Of a stretch of 20,614 nt of DNA, positions 7,301 through 15,142 are shown piece by piece. Below the pieces are notes generated by a model. It did not search any database. It saw only the letters and a list, made by a program, of their open reading frames with translations, and was not told the origin of the DNA. The position numbers and the translations under genes are program-made. Source of the stretch: a virus; the IMG/VR virus record IMGVR_UViG_3300040815_000111, positions 1-20,614 of that record; one strand, 5' to 3'. Each line of letters opens with the position of its first letter. Position 1 is the stretch's first letter.

Positions 7301-7840
7301 GATTCTTCCTTCAACTTCTGTTTCATCAGCGTCATGTGCTAAGTATTCAGTAACAGGGTTTTGTAATTCAGGGTATTGTTGTATAAGATTAGACAGTCTT
7401 TCCTCCTGTCCGTTAAAGGCTGCAAAATCAGTAACAGCACCCGCAACAACGCCTTTTGTAACCGTCCCTGCTTTAGCTAAAACTCCTACACGTCCTAACT
7501 GACCAAAAATAGGAATAAATCCTGAAGCAAACTGAGAAATACCCTCAACGAGTGACCCTGCTGTGGTTTTAGAAGTACCCAAGAACCTCGTATCTAAGTC
7601 AGGGAGGACGTCAAACAAAGCCATGTCCGCTAAGTTGTAAACACCGTTAAGCATTCCTTCGACACCTCTGAAAGGAGCTAAAGCAACGTCTCCTGCTATG
7701 TCAAAGAAATCAGTATCATCTTCTACTTCTGGTGCCTGTTGTTTTACAAGAGGTTCTGCTGTAATAGTAGGTGCATCTATACCTGTTGTTAACCCAGCTG
7801 TTGGGTCTTTAAGTAATTCGTCTTGTTCTATTTCTTCCAT
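4328..7840 (-). CDS. internal virion / DNA-ejection protein, T7 gp16-like (no transglycosylase domain)
   Basis: At 1170 aa this is the largest gene after the gp15-like one, the same order and size class as T7 gp16 (about 1318 aa). T7 gp16 forms part of the ejected trans-envelope channel. Gly/Ala-rich hydrophobic stretches lie at about 92-142 and 184-201, and another near the middle (NALTQLLGTAEMTAGAVLTG), suiting membrane insertion after ejection. The C-terminal part has features I associate with gp16-like proteins (DPKRNILGEEKI, LTNVLRRYRKLAKMQMLKEF). In T7 the N-terminus carries a lytic transglycosylase. Here the N-terminus is acidic (MEEIEQDELLKDPTAG) and I find no ESxGxxxxAxS-type motif anywhere in it. 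Assignment rests mainly on synteny and length. The gene starts 5 nt after the upstream stop without an evident Shine-Dalgarno. Confidence 0.85.
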   Translation of the reverse strand: MEEIEQDELLKDPTAGLTTGIDAPTITAEPLVKQQAPEVEDDTDFFDIAGDVALAPFRGVEGMLNGVYNLADMALFDVLPDLDTRFLGTSKTTAGSLVEGISQFASGFIPIFGQLGRVGVLAKAGTVTKGVVAGAVTDFAAFNGQEERLSNLIQQYPELQNPVTEYLAHDADETEVEGRIKNVLEGLILEGAIGGSVALFLKSLKALKAGKKVRDVEGGGADDVNKATADMLEGEDLLTDVSAVKKVEPEVKELKDVEKLPEPIKPAPQTTQSKIETDPEWKEWTDAVMRGEKPTTPRMEVTDDIDSAYTILTDKYKKNPELLAKFKDKPIDFLDDDLNRIMAMAPKVIKDQQEIRLANEVYKDILKGSTEKLMKSVKEFEATESLQAEASLRNQLSEVIEVYDYYRQMGKEVAVTLAMRRSKKPISRKVGLETSGMENTTLVKEFLNSQSGGMSPKKAVDLIKEMYDPNNPEATISKVLGLAKKTQGKSLLDVTSEYWINSLLSGPRTQAVNFLGNALTQLLGTAEMTAGAVLTGNIPLAKAALASWADWSLWSESIGASFKTLVTGREVLDVGSRTLEAQTQALGKSIDFDPLGKGSKSIDRNAINTLGTVVNLPARGLLTGDELFKQLAFRRAARLKAGMEAINAGITDSKGITKYVEDKLNKIVALNGQAMSQEALIREGTKQADELGLVGVAFAEKRVAHIKKYVDDNFDEDASNLAAYALEEAKYFTHTRELEEGSLGKQIQNITKNYAFARFVLPFVRTPSNLLSFALERTPLSASFKIPGTNKRLNVPGLRSEAEALQKGLASKDPVIKAAAQGKVVTSFATAGLFYEMVFNNNNTLPLITGGGPKDERQKKILEETGWRPYSIKIDGTYYSYQRLDPIATLLGVSADMSELMKENIEANEADLEHVGIAVATALSRNVANKSYLAGIQLWADALKDPERFGERLGRNYSSSFVPNVLSQMQDYDKQSMREVRSIADAVLKKLPNGRDMLDPKRNILGEEKIIDYGSFGFINPVAYSAEKEDPVLQEMAELKYAFRQPSAKLLNGNVDLLGFVNNKGQTAHDRRLELLQEITIGGRTLRQSLNKLIKSSKYKKLPGYSPEVGLDSPRVRELTNVLRRYRKLAKMQMLKEFPEASAHINKTTRALALNRKGVNREDVLELLAQ

Positions 7841-7845
7841 GACTA

Positions 7846-10005
7846 TTATAAACTAGGGTAGGTATATTTCTTACTTCTGTACTGCTTTTGTAGTTCTTTT
7901 TGTTGATTATAGAAATCCAAAACTTCGTCTTCCTTTCCTACTAAACGTGCCTTTTCTTTAACAGCCGCATCACCTGCTCCTTTATCTATTTCTTCTTTTG
8001 TTAGAATAGGAATAAACTTAGGATCGAGAGCCTCAGGGTTAAAAAGAAGCCCAGCAGGTAAAGTCTTATTTACAAGTGTTTCGAGATCAGTATATAAACC
8101 TAAGTGAACAGCAGCAGCTTTGTATGTGTTTTTCATTTCTAACTGCTCTTCTACCGTAGCAAATCGAGGCATTGTTATGGTCTCGTACTCTCCTCCTCCT
8201 GCTTTTTTAATCATTTCCATAGGCACACGTCCAAAAGCTTTTGACATAAAACCATCGAAATCCACATCTTTTAATAGTCTTAAAGCTTTCTTTCTTTCTT
8301 TTAGTTCTTTAATTTCTTTATTACTTAGAACCGAAGTGTAGTTTTTTACTTTTACCGTTGTAGTTAAATCGTCTTTCCAAAACTTTAGCTGATCCCACAC
8401 AGTATCTTCAATCACTTTTTCATCTTCTACTGATTGAGTAGCAGTATTTAATATTTTCGTTTTTTCATCGTCAGTTTCAGCTGCCTCCCTAAAAGACTGC
8501 TTCATCTCTTGTTGTTTTTCTTTGAAAAGTTTGCGAGCAATAGGTCTTAAACTTATTGTTATCTTTTCTATATCGTAATCAGAAGATTCAGCTGCTAACC
8601 TTTCCGCTTCTTCTCCTAACTCTAAAATTAAATCACTATACGCTTCTTGTATTATTTCTGGATTGGATTCAATAACATCAGCTACGTTAGGGTAGGAAGC
8701 AGCCAAAGAGTTAGCTATAGAACTTCCGACATAAGCTGTTGAAGTAGGCTCAAAAAAAGTGTTTATAGAATCTCTCCTTATCTGAACAAGTGACCTATCT
8801 CTAGCTTCTTTAACAGGATCAGGAGCACGTGCTTTATTTGAATAAAAACCTTTAATTAATTGTTCTTTTTCTACGTTACCTAGTACTATTTCTTCTTCGT
8901 CAACGCTTCCCAACCTTAGTGCCTCAACGGCTTCATCTAACTGTCTCTCTGTTGTTATGTTTGTTATACCTTGAAATTCTCCGTACCTTTTATTTGGGTT
9001 TCTTATATCCCTTAGAGCTTGCATAGCCTCTGCACTTATCTCTTCTATAGCTTTATCTTTTTTCTTCTCCCTATTACTTCCCGCTTGCTCCGCTGTGTCA
9101 TCAATAAAATCGTCGTATTGATCTCTCTCTAGCTCAGACATAGAAGCGTTTCCGAATTTAAGTTTATTATCTTCTGCCCACACTCTCAGTTCTTGAGCTT
9201 CATCTTCATGGCCTTGGTCTGCTAAGTTAAACAATATCTGCTTAAATAAAACACGCTGTTCAGCAGGAGTATGAGCATTGGTGTTATCCCATATTTTATT
9301 AAACTCCTCAGTGTATCTGCCTGAAGCGATATCGCCAGCGGCTAAACCTTCTGGAGTACCTTTTAGGTTGTCAATTAAATCATAAAAACCCGATACAGTA
9401 GAAACACCGTTTTCAGCTTTAGCTATTCTATTCTTCTGTGCGTCGTATTGTCTAACCAAGGGCAGTATCTGTGGATTAACGGCTTCTTGTAGTCCTTCCT
9501 GTGCAAATTTAGAAGTATTTAAAGCTTCGCTATTTCCTACAAAATCTTGTTGTACTTGTGCGATTATATCAGAAGTACTTAAATCTTCATCTCCTGCTTG
9601 TGGGCTTTCTAAACGACCATACACTTGTTCCATTAACAAACGACTAGATGCTTGACCTACCGCCTTCAGCTTACGTTTCTGATTTAAAGGAGATGTCAAC
9701 CATCCCATACCACCACGACGTACTTGTTTGTCTAGCTCTCCTTCCGTCTGTTTCAGCATGGCCTGTACTTCTTCAGGACTCTTACCTGCTAACTCTTCTT
9801 CAAACTGTTCTGCTTCTATATCAGCCACTCTCGTGTACTGCTGTAACATCGGATTAACTTGTCCTAACGCATCCGCTAAGTCCATCAACTTGTTACGTCC
9901 TGCTTGTTGAACTTGTACAGAGTACTGTCCTCCCCGTTGAATGGTAGGTGATATGCCAGGGACTGCCCCGCCTAATCCTTGTACTTGTACTCTTTCTCTA
10001 GCCAT
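7846..10005 (-). CDS. internal virion / DNA-ejection protein, T7 gp15-like
   Basis: The protein is 719 aa (T7 gp15 is 747 aa) and lies between the gp14-like and gp16-like genes. It is strongly charged and mostly helical by eye, with long acidic and basic stretches such as AEQFEEELAGKSPEEVQAML and KEIKELKERKKALRLLKDV. It has no signal peptide or transmembrane span. In T7, gp15 forms part of the inner core stack and is ejected to build the periplasmic tunnel with gp14 and gp16. Here that role is assigned by position, size and composition rather than by a clear motif. The start is 1 nt after the preceding stop, and the downstream gene begins 5 nt after its own stop, so the three ejection genes form one translation block. 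No transglycosylase motif is seen here either. Confidence 0.85.
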   Translation of the reverse strand: MARERVQVQGLGGAVPGISPTIQRGGQYSVQVQQAGRNKLMDLADALGQVNPMLQQYTRVADIEAEQFEEELAGKSPEEVQAMLKQTEGELDKQVRRGGMGWLTSPLNQKRKLKAVGQASSRLLMEQVYGRLESPQAGDEDLSTSDIIAQVQQDFVGNSEALNTSKFAQEGLQEAVNPQILPLVRQYDAQKNRIAKAENGVSTVSGFYDLIDNLKGTPEGLAAGDIASGRYTEEFNKIWDNTNAHTPAEQRVLFKQILFNLADQGHEDEAQELRVWAEDNKLKFGNASMSELERDQYDDFIDDTAEQAGSNREKKKDKAIEEISAEAMQALRDIRNPNKRYGEFQGITNITTERQLDEAVEALRLGSVDEEEIVLGNVEKEQLIKGFYSNKARAPDPVKEARDRSLVQIRRDSINTFFEPTSTAYVGSSIANSLAASYPNVADVIESNPEIIQEAYSDLILELGEEAERLAAESSDYDIEKITISLRPIARKLFKEKQQEMKQSFREAAETDDEKTKILNTATQSVEDEKVIEDTVWDQLKFWKDDLTTTVKVKNYTSVLSNKEIKELKERKKALRLLKDVDFDGFMSKAFGRVPMEMIKKAGGGEYETITMPRFATVEEQLEMKNTYKAAAVHLGLYTDLETLVNKTLPAGLLFNPEALDPKFIPILTKEEIDKGAGDAAVKEKARLVGKEDEVLDFYNQQKELQKQYRSKKYTYPSL

Positions 10006-10006
10006 A

Positions 10007-10633
10007 TTATGATTTTGGTAGTTTCGTCATGGAATCAGCAGCCATAGCATTTATATCTCCACCGTACTGACTACCAAGAGAGCCTGGTTTCATCTGATTA
10101 AATGTAGGTATTCTACTCTGTATATCTAAACCTAGACCATAAGCACCCATTGCACTTGTAGCAGTTTGTAACGCAGATGTTAAGAAGCTTGGTCTACTAA
10201 TAGGTCTGTTAATACCGATCTGACGTTGTTGCGTAGCGAACCCTGCTTGTTCTAATCCCATGCCTGTTGCTACCTGTCCTAACTCTTGTTGTCTTAAAAG
10301 TGCTGCACGATACCCTGCTTCTTGTCGTGTGTAGTCATCCATTAAAGCTTGAACAGATACTCCTGCTACTCCTGCTTCTCCAGCAGATACTCTAGCTCTA
10401 GCAAGTGCTGCTTGTGACTTCTGACTGACTTGTTCGAGTTCACGACCCACAGCTTCCTGCTCCTGTGCTTGACGCATACGAATAGAAGTTTGTTCCTGCA
10501 GGAAACGTTGACGTTCAGCTGCTGCTGCTTGTGCTTGATATGCTGCTTGTTGTTTAGCTTGCTTACGCTGTCCGACGTACTGAGCACCACCTGATGCAAC
10601 TGCAAGACTCGCTAATAACACTGGATAACACAT
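10007..10633 (-). CDS. internal virion protein, T7 gp14-like
   Basis: The frame is open upstream to 10684, but the ATG at 10633 is preferred. It gives MCYPVLLASLAVASGGAQY, matching the hydrophobic MC(W/Y) N-terminus typical of gp14 proteins, and has AGGAAGT about 10 nt upstream. The protein is then 208 aa (T7 gp14 is 196 aa). After the short N-terminal hydrophobic helix comes a Gln/Ala-rich helix (QRKQAKQQAAYQAQAAAAER). A conserved-looking helical middle follows (SQKSQAALARARVSAGEAGV, DDYTRQEAGYRAALLRQQEL) and then a Ser/Gly-rich tail. In T7 gp14 is ejected first and makes the outer-membrane pore. It starts 5 nt after the gp13-like gene ends. Family assignment is firm by pattern and synteny. 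Confidence 0.88.
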   Translation of the reverse strand: MCYPVLLASLAVASGGAQYVGQRKQAKQQAAYQAQAAAAERQRFLQEQTSIRMRQAQEQEAVGRELEQVSQKSQAALARARVSAGEAGVAGVSVQALMDDYTRQEAGYRAALLRQQELGQVATGMGLEQAGFATQQRQIGINRPISRPSFLTSALQTATSAMGAYGLGLDIQSRIPTFNQMKPGSLGSQYGGDINAMAADSMTKLPKS

Positions 10634-10638
10634 ATCTA

Positions 10639-11076
10639 TTACTTCCTCTCTAATATAAATGACATATACCCGTCGTAGTGGCAATCGTTAAACTCAGCAC
10701 CTAACCACTTCAACCACCTCATGCTCAACGTATTAGTCTTCATTACAACATTCGTTAGAAAATCAAACCCGATCATCATCTCATCCACCCACTTCTGTGA
10801 GTTCTGTACGAAATACTTCTTAGCACCTGCTAAACGACGTGTGCCTAACAGCCATACAACTCCGATGTTATCGTTAGGACTAACACCAAAGCTACAGTAT
10901 AAACCGTCGTCACCTCTCAGTGAGTATACTTTACTGCTTGTTTCAAATGATATATTAACAGCGTCCTTCGGGTGGTGCATGAGACCGATACACTCCATCA
11001 TATCCTCTTCCCTCATGTCGTCATACAACTCAAAGGCATCAAGATCAGGTTGTGCTTCTTCTATTCTAAGCTCCAT
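10639..11076 (-). CDS. GNAT-fold-like internal virion protein, T7 gp13-like
   Basis: The open frame reaches back to 11109, but I chose the ATG at 11076 because AAGGAGT lies 7 nt upstream of it. That gives 145 aa beginning MELRIEEAQPDLDAF; T7 gp13 is 138 aa. Patterns shared with gp13-type proteins, which resemble GNAT acetyltransferases, include the N-terminal beta strand with acidic helix, the central SLRGDDGLYCSFGVSP, GVVWLLGTRR, and near the end MRWLKWLGAEFNDCHYDGYM (compare the FLKTIGAxF motif of gp13). The usual acetyl-CoA loop (Q/R-x2-G-x-G/A) is not evident, so catalytic activity is doubtful. It overlaps the end of the nozzle gene by 11 nt. In T7 gp13 is needed for virion morphogenesis. 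Confidence 0.8.
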   Translation of the reverse strand: MELRIEEAQPDLDAFELYDDMREEDMMECIGLMHHPKDAVNISFETSSKVYSLRGDDGLYCSFGVSPNDNIGVVWLLGTRRLAGAKKYFVQNSQKWVDEMMIGFDFLTNVVMKTNTLSMRWLKWLGAEFNDCHYDGYMSFILERK

Positions 11077-14000
11077 ATCTTTTACTCCTTGGTATAAACA
11101 TCGATTCAAATTCTGCAGCTAACAGCTTAACTGGCAAGGCTGAATCACTCTTCACTTCAATCTTTACTTCATTTGGTTGTGCTTGAACAGCAAATCTAAA
11201 GTGTCCGTCTTGTGGTTTAAATTCATTCAACGATAAGTTAGCTCCTACTATATCAGGATTAAACACATATTTGTAAGTGTCCCTGTATAAAGGAGTTACC
11301 TCTACGGTAAAGTGTCCTGTGTCTGCGTAGTCAAGACTACCGCTCCTTATCGTTTGGAAGGTGTAATCAGATGCAGACCGTCCTCCTCGTTCCGTAGGTT
11401 GTTTAAGTGATTGATTGGAGAACCTGTACAACATATTGTACGGCTTACCTAAAAAGAAGTACTTGTCGTTGTTGTAGAAGTTACCGCTACTCCATATAGA
11501 AGCCGCAGAAACCTCAGTAGATACTGCCCATTTAGCACTTGTAGCAGGGCTGTCATCATCAGTAGCAGTATGAGTCTCTAAGCATTTATAGATAACACCT
11601 TGACTGTAAGCAGTAGCGGCAGCCCAATCAGGAGTACCACTAGGAACCGTTGTTACTTCTCTCCAGTTGATGTTTACAAAGTTAGATGTTGAAGTGTGAG
11701 CTTTAACGCAGTAGTAGAGTTTACCATCATAAGCGACATAAGAACCACTACCGTCATCTGCGTAACTAGCTAATGTACCTGCTATACTGATAGAGCTAGA
11801 ACTAGCTATGCTGACAGGACGCTCCACACCGATCTTTGTATATAGTTGTATACCTGTTGTGTCGTAAGGGATGTTACTAATAGTAGTCTTCTTAGTGGTA
11901 GTATTGTAACTAGGTTCAGGATAAGTAACGCCGTCAAACAATCCTCCATCCACCTTACTATCTAAATACAAAGTATAATCCAAACCTTCGTCTGTCAGTC
12001 CGTCCTCTAAAGTCAATGATTCTAAGTGTAAGCCTTCCGTATCAGAAGTAAGCATAAACAACTTACTGTCTATAAAATCACACCCTATAATATCACGAGC
12101 AAAAGTAAACTTCATCCAAGCGGATTGTATCTTCTCCTTATTACTCCAAAAGTATTTATATACATACAACGTCTTTAGATCGTCATCTGTTGTGATAACT
12201 AATGTATTCTCAGTAGGGCTTCCTATTATACGGGTAGCTTTCTTATTGATGTACTTAGGTACTTGTTGAGTGATCTCTTCCGCATTGAATGTCTCTGTGT
12301 TATTATCTACAAAGTATTCGTATACACCTTCATAATCATTCCGTTGAAAAGTAAAGTATATATAATTACCTACTGCTAAAGGATTGATACTGTCTGATAT
12401 ATCGTACTCAGTAACAGGAGATATAGCTACCGTCTTAGGACTGAGTATGTCAGCTCCTCGTAACACAAACTGTGACTGCTTACTGAATAACATCAGCTTC
12501 TCTTGGAACGGTATAGCGTGTTGTAGTACTGCTACTTTCGTGTGACTGAGTCCTACATCTATAGGTGCACTGTCTAACAACTGTTGAGTAGTAGTACGGA
12601 AGAAATTAAAGTAAGCATCTGCTTCACTGAAGATAACAGCGTTATTAGTAAGTATTCCTAAACGGTTCTTAAAGAAGAAGATGTCGTTGATCGTCTGTCC
12701 TACAAAGGAAGGGAACGGATTGGTGAAGTCGTCACCTGCTTGTCTTGATACATAACCTGCTAAACCGTTATTGTATCTCTTATCAACTTCCCAATCAGGT
12801 GCTGCAGTAAACTTAGTAGTAGGTACCCAATACTCTTCCCAATCTGCCCCTGTTCCAGGAGCGGTAGCAGCAGTTGAAACGTGTTCTTCTACTAAATTAT
12901 ATACCGTACCGTTTCGCTCTACTGTCCCTACTAATTCGTTGGGAGTCTGTACTAAAAATTTATTAACACTACCATCCCCGTTGTACTTAGGCACAATAGT
13001 AACAGGCATAGTCTTGTTGTTTAAAGTAGTATCTATGCCTTCCAGTTCAGCTGCTGCTCTTATATCGGTCCCCCAACCTACCGTCTCTATCCAGCTGCCT
13101 TCTCCGTAATCTTCCTTGTCTTTTGATTCAAAGCGTACATAGTAATCATCTTGTGCTATATCAGCATCACCACGCACTTTTACACGGAAACCATTAAAGC
13201 ACCGCTTAGGTAAGTCCACGATACTATCTACTTCTTTATAAGCTACACCTAAACCTTGATTAGCTAGTCCGTCTTCTGTTCTGATTGTAAAGTCTTGGTC
13301 TCCCTCGATCTTAATAACAGCTCCTTCTCTTTTTACTGTATAGTTAGTAGCTAAGAAACTGTTAGTAAAAGTCGGCATAGTACCGTGAGAACCTGAAGTA
13401 GTGTAGTTACTCTTATAAGATTCAGTATACGACACTCCTTTATTACGCATAGCCCAAGGTCTAGCATAGTGATAGAATACTAAATGTCTATGGATCGTAA
13501 GCTTTAAAGTGTCATCAGGTAAACCATTATTGTAACCTGTGCCGTGATGTGTTAACTCGCTAGAGCTTACAATTCCGTTCTTAAATATTACAGTACCCTT
13601 AGCACCAAAGCCAATCTGATCAGTATGAGCGTTAGTAGCGTATTGAGCGATAGAGAACTCATATTGAACGTTAACATATCCTTCTTTATAAGCAGGTAAC
13701 TCTGTTCTTCCGCTGTCGTATTCCCAAGGTGTAGCACCTCCTGGACTAGTTAACAAAGCAGAACTTATACGTTTGTCGCTCGTTAGATAGGTCTTTAATA
13801 TTTTTTCTAAATGGTCTGCTATATATTCTGTATCTGCGTATACGCCTGTAGAACTACCTGACGAACCACTTTGATAGGTGTGGTCAGCGATAAGGAATGC
13901 AGAAGGCACAGTGTACCCAGCGTGGACAGTATCACTGTGGGTTACTTCAATTACTTTACCATCTAAAATTACATCATATCTTTTCTCGTAGTCACCTAGC

Positions 14001-14488
14001 TTAACAAACACTAATGCTTCGTACTTACCCTCGTCGTTCTTAATGGTTTTACTCTTTAGATCAGGAGAGTTACTTATTGCTACCTGCTTACTCTTATTAA
14101 CGAGAAATGTATAGTCAGCTACCGTTAAAGCTCTTATGTCTTTAGCAGGGTTTGTTATACCGCTTAGGTAAGACTGAGCAATAGAAGTAGTAACAACAGG
14201 AATAGAAGTACCTAAAGATAAATTGTAAGCACTGACGCTACCACCTAACGATACATTGATAACATACTTGTTCTTCTCGTCCCGTTTAACAAAGTGTGTG
14301 AATAGATTAGTAGGCTGACTACTGTCTACATTCTTAATGTAACTTGTGTGTGGCCTCTTTACTAAGCCTTCAACAACAGTAGCCCAAGCATTTACTTGCT
14401 CGTCACATTGTCCAGGATACCTAAGATTGTCTGGTTGTTGTGATACGCCCTGAGCTAAGTTAGGTACACTGTTGACTAACAGAGGCAT
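11066..14488 (-). CDS. tail tubular protein B / tail nozzle, T7 gp12-like, enlarged
   Basis: The N-terminus (MPLLVNSVPNLAQGVSQQPD, LRYPGQCDEQVNAWATVVEG, LVKRPHTSYI) is diagnostic of T7 gp12-type nozzle proteins. The central FVGQTINDIFFFKNRLGILT followed by IFSEADAYFNFF is another family hallmark, and the C-terminal region ends RSKRYGA. At 1140 aa it is much longer than T7 gp12 (794 aa). Part of the excess is carbohydrate-binding-like segments. Near residues 905-995 two units of the type Y..GxxYxCxxxHT....W occur (YDGKLYYCVKAHTST and YSQGVIYKCLETHTATDDDS). A related fragment lies near 524-554 (YNLVEEHVSTAATAPG, then WEEYW). The start overlaps the tail tube A stop as TAATG, implying coupling. 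The six-fold nozzle carries the fibres in T7. Confidence 0.93.
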   Translation of the reverse strand: MPLLVNSVPNLAQGVSQQPDNLRYPGQCDEQVNAWATVVEGLVKRPHTSYIKNVDSSQPTNLFTHFVKRDEKNKYVINVSLGGSVSAYNLSLGTSIPVVTTSIAQSYLSGITNPAKDIRALTVADYTFLVNKSKQVAISNSPDLKSKTIKNDEGKYEALVFVKLGDYEKRYDVILDGKVIEVTHSDTVHAGYTVPSAFLIADHTYQSGSSGSSTGVYADTEYIADHLEKILKTYLTSDKRISSALLTSPGGATPWEYDSGRTELPAYKEGYVNVQYEFSIAQYATNAHTDQIGFGAKGTVIFKNGIVSSSELTHHGTGYNNGLPDDTLKLTIHRHLVFYHYARPWAMRNKGVSYTESYKSNYTTSGSHGTMPTFTNSFLATNYTVKREGAVIKIEGDQDFTIRTEDGLANQGLGVAYKEVDSIVDLPKRCFNGFRVKVRGDADIAQDDYYVRFESKDKEDYGEGSWIETVGWGTDIRAAAELEGIDTTLNNKTMPVTIVPKYNGDGSVNKFLVQTPNELVGTVERNGTVYNLVEEHVSTAATAPGTGADWEEYWVPTTKFTAAPDWEVDKRYNNGLAGYVSRQAGDDFTNPFPSFVGQTINDIFFFKNRLGILTNNAVIFSEADAYFNFFRTTTQQLLDSAPIDVGLSHTKVAVLQHAIPFQEKLMLFSKQSQFVLRGADILSPKTVAISPVTEYDISDSINPLAVGNYIYFTFQRNDYEGVYEYFVDNNTETFNAEEITQQVPKYINKKATRIIGSPTENTLVITTDDDLKTLYVYKYFWSNKEKIQSAWMKFTFARDIIGCDFIDSKLFMLTSDTEGLHLESLTLEDGLTDEGLDYTLYLDSKVDGGLFDGVTYPEPSYNTTTKKTTISNIPYDTTGIQLYTKIGVERPVSIASSSSISIAGTLASYADDGSGSYVAYDGKLYYCVKAHTSTSNFVNINWREVTTVPSGTPDWAAATAYSQGVIYKCLETHTATDDDSPATSAKWAVSTEVSAASIWSSGNFYNNDKYFFLGKPYNMLYRFSNQSLKQPTERGGRSASDYTFQTIRSGSLDYADTGHFTVEVTPLYRDTYKYVFNPDIVGANLSLNEFKPQDGHFRFAVQAQPNEVKIEVKSDSALPVKLLAAEFESMFIPRSKRYGA
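11084..11090 (-). promoter_or_regulatory. Shine-Dalgarno deciding the gp13-like start
   Basis: Minus-strand AAGGAGT lies 7 nt upstream of the ATG at 11076, inside the last codons of the nozzle gene. It favours this start over the in-frame upstream ATG at 11109. Confidence 0.8.
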
Positions 14489-15066
14489 TATCTATCTAGC
14501 ACTCGTAACACGCTGTAATCATCAAAGATCGTTCTGTCTGCGTTCTCGGAGTCGCTGTCTATTGCTCTAGCTTTAGCTTCTATCTCATCTCTTGTAGCAA
14601 AGCCTTCTATCTCTCTACTACCTAAGAAACGAGCAGCAAATATACGAGCAGCTTTAACTGCTATGTAATGCCTGAATTGTTCAGGTAGTTCTTCAAAAGG
14701 TAAATCAAAAGTTATGGAGGCTTTAACCTCCTTAGACCATACATCCGTGTGTTTCTTGCGGTCGTATAATTTATTACCGCGTTGTACAGGATCAGAGTCT
14801 GTGTAAAGTTGTGGATCAAGATCGATTCTTAACGTGTTGTTAGGTAGAATGATCTTACTGTCGAAAGTGTTAGGGGTAAGGACGTACTCGTGTTCTGTGT
14901 TGAAATGCCAACCCTCTGATTGTACGGCTCTACTTGTCTCGTCTAATGTATTCTCAGCTTGAACAACAGTGACAGGGACTGCTGATCCTCCTAGAGAGTT
15001 GACGGGTGCTTCTCCGATGACACTGATCATCGTGTTTACTGCATTCAGTTTAGTCGTAAGAGCCAT
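14488..15066 (-). CDS. tail tubular protein A, T7 gp11-like (gatekeeper/adaptor)
   Basis: The protein is 192 aa (T7 gp11 is 196 aa). The start MALTTKLNAVNTMISVIGEA followed by PVNSL is the standard opening of the family. The segment EGWHFNTEHEYVLTP and the helix YIAVKAARIFAARFLGSREI are also typical. It forms the dodecameric ring joining portal and nozzle. It is the first gene after the post-capsid terminator. The 23 nt between the terminator T-tract and the ATG are AT-rich with no Shine-Dalgarno, so it is probably made in lower amounts than the capsid protein. Its stop overlaps the nozzle start (TAATG). Confidence 0.93.
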   Translation of the reverse strand: MALTTKLNAVNTMISVIGEAPVNSLGGSAVPVTVVQAENTLDETSRAVQSEGWHFNTEHEYVLTPNTFDSKIILPNNTLRIDLDPQLYTDSDPVQRGNKLYDRKKHTDVWSKEVKASITFDLPFEELPEQFRHYIAVKAARIFAARFLGSREIEGFATRDEIEAKARAIDSDSENADRTIFDDYSVLRVLDR

Positions 15067-15079
15067 AGTTAATGTATGT

Positions 15080-15135
15080 AAAAAGGAATCTCGGAGAAGG
15101 GAGCGGAACGAATCACAGACCTCCCAACACCGAGA
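15080..15135 (-). terminator. intrinsic terminator after the capsid gene (T-phi-like position)
   Basis: In the minus-strand RNA a 6-bp outer stem (TCTCGG at 15130-15135 with CCGAGA at 15089-15094) encloses a 4x4 internal loop. Inside it is a second 5-bp stem (GGGAG at 15121-15125 with CTCCC at 15099-15103) with a 17-nt loop. The stem is followed by TTCCTTTTT (15080-15088). It begins 8 nt after the capsid stop, the same place where T7 has its only late terminator, between genes 10 and 11. Partial read-through would allow high capsid and lower tail expression. Confidence 0.75.
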
Positions 15136-15142
15136 GAAAGTA

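Noticed and set aside
6927-7502. 191-aa open frame on the plus strand
   Set aside because: It is Ser/Thr/Pro-rich shadow sequence lying wholly inside the gp16-like gene, with no motif; the opposite strand is clearly coding.
10366-10605. 79-aa minus-strand frame inside the gp14-like gene
   Set aside because: Out-of-frame reading of the Gln/Ala-rich helix; the gp14 frame explains this stretch.
10721-11122. 133-aa open frame on the plus strand
   Set aside because: Antisense shadow of the gp13-like gene and the end of the nozzle gene; low-complexity composition and no supporting motif.
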